Positions 57,519-64,000 of a stretch of DNA of 64,000 bases are shown here, piece after piece. Below the pieces are notes generated by a model. It made no database searches, was not told where the DNA came from, and saw nothing but the letters and a program-made list of their open reading frames with translations. Numbering within the stretch: the stretch's first letter is position 1; every line of letters begins with the position of its first letter. This DNA is from JABAAE01 sp905480545. GTDB taxonomy: Bacteria; Planctomycetota; Planctomycetia; Pirellulales; Pirellulaceae. The DNA lies in contig CALSOR010000018.1 of the NCBI GenBank assembly GCA_943788025.1, positions 62,001 to 126,000 of the forward strand, read 5' to 3'. The translations under genes were made by a program, and so were the position numbers.

Positions 57519-57936
57519 CGAAAGTTCCTCAATCTTAAGTTTGTTATTTCAACATCATCTTCCCCTTATCATATCGACAAAGCAACAGGTTTTCAGTGAT
57601 CTGTTTCCGTTTCGAATCGCCTTGCCTCTATTCCGCCGCTTAAGCAGATTTCTTTGGAGCGAGTTTTTCCCCGACAAAATTGATTGCACTACTATTGGGT
57701 CAGACGTTTGGTTTGTTCTCCATCAATGCGGAAAAAGCGGTCTCTTTGATTTGAACGCAAAGACAATCTGCACGCCGGACAAGATTTATCAAAGCAAGTA
57801 AATACAAAGATCGATATGCATGATGCTTCAACAATGACGCGTTGAATTGGAAAAATCCTAGAATAGAAAATGGGGCAGGGATTGTCGTTTTGAGCAAGAA
57901 TCCTTTCCCCCTTTTTCTCGAACAATTTACAGCCGA
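57519..57936. other. intergenic, no gene seen
   Basis: Gap between two minus-strand genes (DUF1501 start and esterase stop). Contains only short unsupported frames. Confidence 0.4.
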
Positions 57937-58842
57937 CTATTTGGCCGTTTTGTCTGGCATGGCTGCGGGCCTAACATGCTTGTCAAAAAAATCAAAAATC
58001 TCGTCAAGGTATTTCCACGCGACGGTTACATGATCTCCATTTTTTACCTCACGATAGACGTGAGTCATTTCCAATTCTTTCATCTGCTCGACAAAACTTC
58101 GTGTTTTTTTGACTGCAAGAACTTTGTCGTTGTCGCCATGCACAACAAAAAATGGAATGTTCTTTGCATTTTCGAGCTTCCTTAGACCCCAGGGCATCGC
58201 TGGTGCCATTGGCGCAACTGCCGCCCATTTGTCTGCATACTTCATTGCCAAGTGAATGGAGCCACCCCCGCCCATCGAATGCCCATAAATATAGATCCGC
58301 CGCGGATCGATATTAAACTCTTTTTGGGCAATCTCCAGAACGTTGAGCACGTCTTGTTCTGACAGTTCTCCAAGATTTCTTGGTACATCTCCAAATCCAC
58401 CTCTTGGGCCGTGACTTCCGTACCACCCTTTTTTGTTGTAGCCCATCGGTGCGACGATAATGTACCCCCTCTTTTCGGCGCGACTCATCAATCCGGGATA
58501 GCTTACTATTTGTTGTGGATTGCTCCCGTAACCATGCAAGGCAACGATTAGGGGGAATTTTTTTTCGGCATCAGATTTAATTGCGTCGTAGTAATTCTTG
58601 GGAACGTACATCTGATACGCCAACTCCTTTTTGGCTTCTTTAAATTCGTAGCTTCGCGATACAGATTTGCCCGCTTTTACGAGTTCAGTCGCATTTGAAG
58701 ACGACGAAGATTTTTCATTCAGTCTTTCCTTGGTCGAAGATGGCTTATTGTCGCTCGAAGGATCACTTTGTTGCCCGAATGATAAAGGACAATTTGCCAC
58801 TATTGTTGCCAATAGTGTTAGGCAAGCAATTCTAAAACGCAC
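57937..58842 (-). CDS. secreted alpha/beta-hydrolase esterase
   Basis: Exported serine hydrolase related to PHB-depolymerase/feruloyl-esterase-like enzymes. A signal peptide (about 1-23) and a Ser/Lys-rich linker (25-60) precede the domain. The oxyanion-side loop is ALHGYGSN, the nucleophile Ser189 lies in YGHSMGGGGS, the acid is probably Asp237 or Asp239 in HGDNDKV, and His271 lies in NGDHVTVAW. This suggests cleavage of acyl or aryl esters on polymers. It stands alone on the minus strand. Confidence 0.87.
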   Translation of the reverse strand: MRFRIACLTLLATIVANCPLSFGQQSDPSSDNKPSSTKERLNEKSSSSSNATELVKAGKSVSRSYEFKEAKKELAYQMYVPKNYYDAIKSDAEKKFPLIVALHGYGSNPQQIVSYPGLMSRAEKRGYIIVAPMGYNKKGWYGSHGPRGGFGDVPRNLGELSEQDVLNVLEIAQKEFNIDPRRIYIYGHSMGGGGSIHLAMKYADKWAAVAPMAPAMPWGLRKLENAKNIPFFVVHGDNDKVLAVKKTRSFVEQMKELEMTHVYREVKNGDHVTVAWKYLDEIFDFFDKHVRPAAMPDKTAK

Positions 58843-59436
58843 GAAAATCTCCCAAATAAAAAACCAAATGAACGACTATTATTCTAAGTAAAAAATGACA
58901 ATGCGGCGAGTCGCTCAAAATGTAAAGGACCGATGCCGAAAAATTCAAAATGTCTATTGGTCTTCGTTGATTGAATCTACAATACGGTTTTGATCAACGT
59001 CTGTTGCGTCCAGAATCCAGAATGCCCTTAACGGGAAAACCTCGCGTTGTTATGGACTTGGAGAATTTGATTTTCCATTGAAACAGCGTGGTAATACGAG
59101 TACGTTGTGCGCCTCTGTGAGTAATGCGTCTCAGTCTAAAAGCCAGCAGAGAAAACATGGATTCCGACTGAAAAGACATTTCGCAACGCAGCCTGATTGA
59201 CGGCGGATGCCTCAACACAAAAATCACCGGCGAAAAAAAAGGTTGTCAATCGATAGGCCCACGATACGGACGCGCGAACGCGAATCGCATGACAACCACG
59301 CCGAATGCAAAACGTGGACGACAATACACCACCGCAATAATTAAAAATCATTTCGAGGCTCCAGATATCTAAACCGAGTCAGACAAACATTAAGGTTCGT
59401 CAATGAAAAATTGATGGAACATAGAATCAAAATCAT
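58843..59436. other. intergenic, probably decayed P-type ATPase flank
   Basis: No gene seen. Upstream parts of the P-type ATPase whose C-terminal remnant starts near 59437 are expected here but not recognisable. Confidence 0.35.
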
Positions 59437-60259
59437 TTCTCAGCGAATTTGGCGTGGCACCTAACGAGGGTCGTGCAACGACCGAGGTTCAGCGTCGCAC
59501 CGGCGTTGAAAAAGTCGATATTGGCATCGCGATGGGGAATCGTCGAACTCAGTTTGCACGCGATGCTGCCGATATAGTTTTGCAAAATGACGCTCTCGCC
59601 TCGATCATCGCGCCCGTCCACGAGGGCCGAGTGATTTTTGCGAACATTCAAAAATTTGTGCTCTACCTTTGGTCGGCAACTCGAGCGCGGTGATGGTGAT
59701 AGGCATCGCGTTTATGCTTAATTGGCCACTACCGTTGTTGCCGCTTCACATCCTGTTCTTGAGGCCCGGCGCGGCTGTGACCGCATTCTTCTTGACGCCA
59801 GCATTAGCACAGCTATGGCACGTGTTTCACATGCGCGATCAAGGAAGCTCAATTTTTAGAAACGATATCACAACAAATCGTTATGTTTGGCACGCATTAT
59901 GTCTTTGCGTCGCTCTGATTTTAGCGGCCGTCTGGTTGCGAGGAATTTCTGTTGTATTGAAGCTTTCCAATCCCAGTGTGATCGTTTGGTTGGTCGCGTT
60001 GGGACTCAGCCTCGTGCCGGTTGTTTTTCGAATTTTGTTGGGTGACAGACGAGAACAAAAAGCTGAACTGTCGTTGAATTCCGGAAAACGTTTACTGTGT
60101 TTCGCTTTAAGCATTTGCTTCGTCATCGCAAATGAAAATCCACTCAAACTTCATGCCTTCCTTCACCTGTGCGTAGGCCTACCGTCACACCGTACCGAAC
60201 TATTTCAGAAGAGTGGAATTGTTCCGATCTTCAACCAAAATTTTGAGGTATGCCGCTGA
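59437..60259 (+). pseudogene. P-type cation-transporting ATPase, C-terminal remnant
   Basis: The first frame reads VEKVDIGIAMGNRRTQFARD and DAADIVLQNDALASI, EGRVIFANIQKFVLYLWS: the hinge (GDGVNDAPAL is already corrupted to GVAPNEGRATTEV) and following M5 start. A single-base shift near 59690 moves to the next frame, NSSAVMVIGIAFMLNWPLPL, then LHILFL, after which about 90 residues (the usual NLVTD to M7 part) are missing. The last membrane helices follow (PALAQLWHVFHMRDQGSSIF, RNDITTNRYVWHALCLCVAL). The end overlaps the convergent YihY gene. The phosphorylation domain is gone. Likely a Ca2+-ATPase-type relic. Confidence 0.8.
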
Positions 60260-61099
60260 CCAGAACACAACGACCGATGCGTAATAAATCCAGAATAGAA
60301 TCAGCACAAAGCCACCACCAACACTATACACCGACTGGTGCTTTTGAATCGTAAAAGCGGCCGCGAACTGCCGACCAATCTCCCACGATATAGACAACAA
60401 AAGGGAACTTTGGAGTGCTTCTGACCATTTGACCGGCATGGGCGTAAGCCATCTAAATAGCACGCCAAAAAAAACGACATGCAACGCAACATGAACCAAC
60501 AAATGAATTTCCCATCGAAACCAAGCCCCCAAATCGTCGGTGTCGACCAAAAATCTGCCTAGACCGTCTAACACGACGCTAAAGATGAAAATTCCAAGGA
60601 AAAGAAAAACAAATCCGACCAGCAACATAAACGCCCGAGTCCGACTTTTAATCAACTGCATAATTCGATTGGGCAAGTTGTTGCTCGCCACTTTTTCTGG
60701 ATTCCAAAGACGAGAGAACCCACGATCCAATTGAGCGAATACAAGCAAAATACTGAGTGCCAACCAGCCTACGCCGAAACAGCCAAATTGCACATGAGTG
60801 TTTTTCGCCGCGCTTATCGCCGATTCCAAGGCTGTTCGAAACTCCATGGAGTATTCTTCTTCCAAAGTTTCGAAAAACGGTCCTTGCCAGGATCCTAAAG
60901 CTGAGTCATGGCCACTACTCAAGTGAAAAAAAGAATTGAAAAGTAGTAACGTTGGAAACAAAGCAATAGCGGCATAATAAGCCATCGCCGCTGAGTAGAC
61001 GCCACCGTCATATTCCAACCAGGCCGCGGTTGACCTCCACAACCGGCCAACAAATCGCGAAACCTTCGATCGTTCGCTTTGCAAACTTTGTTCTCCCAA
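60200..61099 (-). CDS. YihY/BrkB-family inner-membrane protein
   Basis: Polytopic membrane protein of the YihY (UPF0761) family; some members were long mislabelled as RNase BN, and the physiological role is unclear. Family features are WRSTAAWLEYDGGVYSAAMA, YYAAIALFPTLLLF, GVGWLALSILLVFAQLDRGF and FWIYYASVVVFWSAAYLKIL. Six or more hydrophobic segments are visible in 299 residues. It converges on the ATPase remnant. The next minus-strand gene (TMEM43-like) lies 196 bases upstream. Confidence 0.85.
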   Translation of the reverse strand: MGEQSLQSERSKVSRFVGRLWRSTAAWLEYDGGVYSAAMAYYAAIALFPTLLLFNSFFHLSSGHDSALGSWQGPFFETLEEEYSMEFRTALESAISAAKNTHVQFGCFGVGWLALSILLVFAQLDRGFSRLWNPEKVASNNLPNRIMQLIKSRTRAFMLLVGFVFLFLGIFIFSVVLDGLGRFLVDTDDLGAWFRWEIHLLVHVALHVVFFGVLFRWLTPMPVKWSEALQSSLLLSISWEIGRQFAAAFTIQKHQSVYSVGGGFVLILFWIYYASVVVFWSAAYLKILVEDRNNSTLLK

Positions 61100-61295
61100 A
61101 ATGACCGTTGGTCAAGTCTATCTTCAATCAAGCGATAGGCAATCATCGCAAACATCTCGTAAATTTCGATCTGATATTACGGATAAGAATTTTTCCGTTA
61201 GGAACCCGATCAAAAATATTCTTGACCCTTTTTAGGGGCACCATACACGAACTCCATGACTTTAAAGCGCTCGGACCAAGTTCATCTGATTCTTT

Positions 61296-62738
61296 TCAAG
61301 AGGTCTGCTGAATTGAGTATATCAATCGCTGCACGTCCATACGACCAAGACCGATTTCATCGGCCGCTTTGGAAATGGTACGCCACTCAAATGCGCTGAG
61401 ATTGCCATCAGCCAGCCCAAGCTGAATCAAATTTTTCAGGTGTTTTTCAGAATATTTTGGATCCGCGAGATCTCCCTGATTGTTTTTTGCAACCGCAACC
61501 ATTGCGGTCATTTTGTCCTTGTCCCAACCATGTTTCCGAGCCCATTCGGCCAGATGCTTCCGTTCATTTACGTCAACCTTTTGATCCAGCAGTGCCAACT
61601 TGACCAGCTCCACAAATTCAAGTTCTTCCAGTTCCATTTCACCAACCGAATGCCCCATTTTTTTATCCAATGATGATTTTACCTGTTTCTGTTTCGCGAC
61701 GGCTCGCTGCTGAAGCCAATAAAACAGGATGCCTACAATCAACAAAGTCAAAACAAGCGTAATCGGGTGGTAAAACAAAAAGCTGGCGATAATCGTCAGC
61801 ACCGAAAGCGTAAGTCCAAGCACGACACTGACGCCCGCGACTCCCCATTGAACGATCGGCCCAATAAAAGGGATATGGTACAAAATCCCCACAATACTCG
61901 AAAACGTTATTGAAAAACCAATTATAGTTGCCAGAACCCCGACGCCGCGGAACAACCATTTGACCATACGCAAATGCGATTTCATTGTTTTCAACGCGAC
62001 GTCTCGTTCGCCCGAAACAATATGATGAAGTATTCCCGTGTCTTGGATTAGGCCATCAAGAAACCCGCCTCGCTCAACGGCTTGATGCCGAACTCCACGT
62101 CCCTTTTCGAGTTTGCCAAAATAGGTTGTTGTCGAGGCGATCGGAATTCCCTTGTAGCTGACTCGCTCATCCCCCAAATTCGATGCCTGCTTTTTTTTAA
62201 TTGACAGATACTCACCACTGGCGTGCAATTCCACTTCAATACCCGCAGGCGAAATCGTTAACTGGCTCACCGGGATCGGTTCATATGAATCGACAAATTC
62301 GATAGAGTTTGAATCGACTGTCAATTCGCCGACTTGGTATTCATCAAGGATGAAATCGTGTGATGACAAACTTTGGCGAACGCCATTATTACGTGAGTTA
62401 GACTGCAGGTTCCCCATCCATTCCATGCTCCACGATACATGACCTTCATCGTCTTCATCACGGTCCCAAGCATAAATTTCCGCAGTACGCCGGACCATCA
62501 TCTGCCCGATAAACGAATCCACATAATTTCCCGGAATCGTTAATTGGGAATCGATCGGACCGGTGTATGAAATGATTCCACCGTTGTTTTGGTCGATTAA
62601 CGAAACGATAGGAGTCGTGTTTTTCGCGGCTCGGTAGTAGTCAAATCTTCCTTCGTTTTTCCATAGTGCCAATACGGAAAAAAATATGATAACGGGGCCA
62701 ACGACGATGCCGCCCATCTTGTTTTTTGATCTGGCCAA
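61296..62738 (-). CDS. TMEM43-like membrane protein with C-terminal TerB-like domain
   Basis: The N-terminus has a single transmembrane helix (about residues 9-26) followed by a TMEM43/LUMA-type extramembrane domain (about 40-265) including YDYYRAAK-type and FLDGLIQDTGILHH stretches, then three or four helices (about 270-350). Residues about 375-480 form an all-helical acidic domain (EFVELVKLALLDQKVDVNER, LIQLGLADGNLSAFEWRTIS) resembling TerB/tellurite-resistance-like modules. TMEM43 in animals is a nuclear-envelope protein; the bacterial role is unknown. The fusion suggests a membrane scaffold with a metal- or protein-sensing cytoplasmic tail (inference). Confidence 0.8.
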   Translation of the reverse strand: MARSKNKMGGIVVGPVIIFFSVLALWKNEGRFDYYRAAKNTTPIVSLIDQNNGGIISYTGPIDSQLTIPGNYVDSFIGQMMVRRTAEIYAWDRDEDDEGHVSWSMEWMGNLQSNSRNNGVRQSLSSHDFILDEYQVGELTVDSNSIEFVDSYEPIPVSQLTISPAGIEVELHASGEYLSIKKKQASNLGDERVSYKGIPIASTTTYFGKLEKGRGVRHQAVERGGFLDGLIQDTGILHHIVSGERDVALKTMKSHLRMVKWLFRGVGVLATIIGFSITFSSIVGILYHIPFIGPIVQWGVAGVSVVLGLTLSVLTIIASFLFYHPITLVLTLLIVGILFYWLQQRAVAKQKQVKSSLDKKMGHSVGEMELEELEFVELVKLALLDQKVDVNERKHLAEWARKHGWDKDKMTAMVAVAKNNQGDLADPKYSEKHLKNLIQLGLADGNLSAFEWRTISKAADEIGLGRMDVQRLIYSIQQTS

Positions 62739-63514
62739 TTTGGCACCCTTTATCCTTACTTCAAATTTAAATCACCGTCTTTGGTTAAGAAACGGTTCCA
62801 GATTCGATTGAATTCAGTTTCTGTATCGAGAATTGTCGCAAATTTAACTTACCGCACTGCCTGCTCATCTTCTTTTGTTGATCAAAGATGCATTCCTGAG
62901 GCAGAACTCTCTTGGAATTTTACCGGACGCCTGGACGGATCCTAGCCTAATTCAGTTTCCATGATTACTTCTAAATTATACGTACAGCCGGAGTCCATCG
63001 TGATTTTACGGGTTCAATGCATTTGAAGAAGACTTGATCGGAATCGGTAGCCAAGTTTCCCGGTCTGAGAGTCGCACCTAACATTTCCAAAGTCTCTCAA
63101 GGGCTCGGCACGAGCCTATGCCAAGCAACCCCTCCTACCGTCCAAAGTTGGCGGAGAACATAAAAGGCAATCTTGATTGCGATGGAGATGTTTTAATGCT
63201 ACCGCCATTATCAATTCTCAGCGGAAGCTTATTCCACGCGAACTTTTCAAAACCGGGGCGCAGATCAGTTAAAGCTTGAGTTGTTAATCCAGCAATGCTC
63301 CACCGGATCCCTTCTTCTCCGAAGAAGCGAGAAATCCAGCTTGGAAACCTAACTTGACTCAAACGGACACTGACCACGGACGTACAACGGCCAATTCAAC
63401 AAATCTAATGTCGCTCAATCGATTCGGATTTTGGGTGATGTCGTTTGACCCGAAATGTCATAAAAGTAGCGGTTTGCCAGTCCATCTTCATTGGCAACTA
63501 CAATTAAACTTTTT
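62739..63514. other. intergenic, possible relic
   Basis: About 780 bases between TMEM43-like and DUF1501 genes. A minus-strand frame (63135-63377) is open but has no recognisable family. No confident feature. Confidence 0.35.
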
Positions 63515-64000
63515 TTAGATCAATTCATGAATTGGTTCGATTCCTGAATCAACGGGATAGCGGGGCGTTCCTGAACCGTCGAAGACCCGATCGTCCTCAC
63601 GATGTGCACTGATGCCCATATTATGATAGAGAGTTGCGAACACCTCTTGGAACTTCACTGGACGCTTCGCCGGCTCCTCGCCAAATTTGTTCGTTTCACC
63701 AATCACCTGGCCTGTTCGCATACCTCCACCGGCAACAATGGCCGCGTTTGCCCGAGGCCAATGATCGCGGCTGTTCTTATTGTTGATTTTTGGCGTGCGA
63801 CCGAATTCGCCCCACATCACAATCGAAACATCCTTGTCGAGACCGCGTTCATGAAGGTCGGTAATCAACGCCGAAAGCCCGGCGTCCAACAAAGGAAATT
63901 CCTCACGTGATCTCGGAAAGTTCATTCCGTCACCACCATGCCAATCCCAACGGCTGTAGTTTAGCGCGACGTACCGCGCGCCCGCTTCGACAAGCCTTCG
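63515..64000 (-). CDS. DUF1501 protein (partial, 5' end beyond the window)
   Basis: C-terminal about 160 residues of a DUF1501 protein. The frame is open to the window edge and reads RRLVEAGARYVALNYSRWDW before MNFPRSREEFPLLDAGLS, so the apparent ATG at 63925 is internal. WGEFGRTPKINNKNSRDHWP, AGGGMRTGQVIGETNKFG and TLYHNMGISA match the paralogue at 56112-57518. It ends GIEPIHELI. The N-terminus with any Tat signal lies outside. Confidence 0.92.
   Translation of the reverse strand, partial: RRLVEAGARYVALNYSRWDWHGGDGMNFPRSREEFPLLDAGLSALITDLHERGLDKDVSIVMWGEFGRTPKINNKNSRDHWPRANAAIVAGGGMRTGQVIGETNKFGEEPAKRPVKFQEVFATLYHNMGISAHREDDRVFDGSGTPRYPVDSGIEPIHELI

Noticed and set aside
63135..63377. 80-residue minus-strand frame upstream of the last DUF1501 gene
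   Set aside because: No family or start support; may be a relic.
1..64000. CRISPR arrays, tRNA and rRNA genes
   Set aside because: No regularly spaced repeats or recognisable RNA gene sequence was seen on reading; short structured RNAs could be missed without a covariance-model search.

Overview
The window looks like a chromosomal segment of a planctomycete, most likely a marine Pirellulales-type bacterium (inference). The evidence is the family content: four sulfatase genes plus one sulfatase remnant, six DUF1501 loci, three PSCyt1/DUF1549/DUF1553-type loci, a DUF1592/DUF1588 plus DUF1552 pair, a ThuA-like protein, a Tat-exported Gfo/Idh/MocA oxidoreductase and a planctomycete-type ECF sigma factor with a FecR-like partner. 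Most products carry signal peptides or twin-arginine signals, so the region mainly encodes a cell-envelope programme, plausibly for sulfated polysaccharides. No rRNA, tRNA, CRISPR array or formylglycine-generating enzyme was seen.

Layout. 0-13 kb: DPP-IV-like peptidase and an SGNH hydrolase on the minus strand; a plus-strand ThuA-sulfatase-sulfatase cluster; a DUF2157/GDYXXLXY pair. 12.9-18.2 kb: PIG-L deacetylase, a blue-light (LOV) receptor fused to a PPM phosphatase, a class V aminotransferase and a decayed secreted-protein gene. 18.7-28.4 kb: a seven-gene co-directional locus with sigma factor, FecR-like membrane protein, PQQ propeller, a helical secreted protein interrupted by an in-frame stop, a repeat-containing secreted protein, a multi-domain c-type cytochrome and a Tat-exported DUF1501 protein. 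28.4-38 kb is eroding: a DUF1501 pseudogene, a WD40 protein, a frameshifted DUF1501 gene, a DUF1549/DUF1553 gene beheaded by a complete IS21-family element without target duplication, and an integrase-like scrap.

38-48.8 kb: an intact PSCyt1/DUF1549/DUF1553-DUF1501 pair, two sulfatases of different subfamilies with a third sulfatase's 3' remnant between them, and an oxidoreductase. 49-64 kb: an ACR3 arsenite exporter, a DUF1592/1588-DUF1552 pair, a possible relic IS21 end, DUF1501, a secreted esterase, a degraded P-type ATPase, a YihY-family membrane protein, a TMEM43-TerB-like protein and a DUF1501 gene cut by the window edge.

Two themes tie the region together. First, a secreted haem protein is repeatedly followed by a Tat-exported partner (24494/27170, 35137/32947, 38082/41654, 51828/54131), often with a 4-base ATGA overlap. 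Second, one such pair is attached to its own sigma factor and FecR-like regulator, and three proteins of that locus share a short helix-hairpin-like motif (five copies in total). That locus is the best candidate for an undescribed envelope-sensing or redox system. The LOV-PPM protein and the TMEM43-TerB-like fusion are the other unusual genes.
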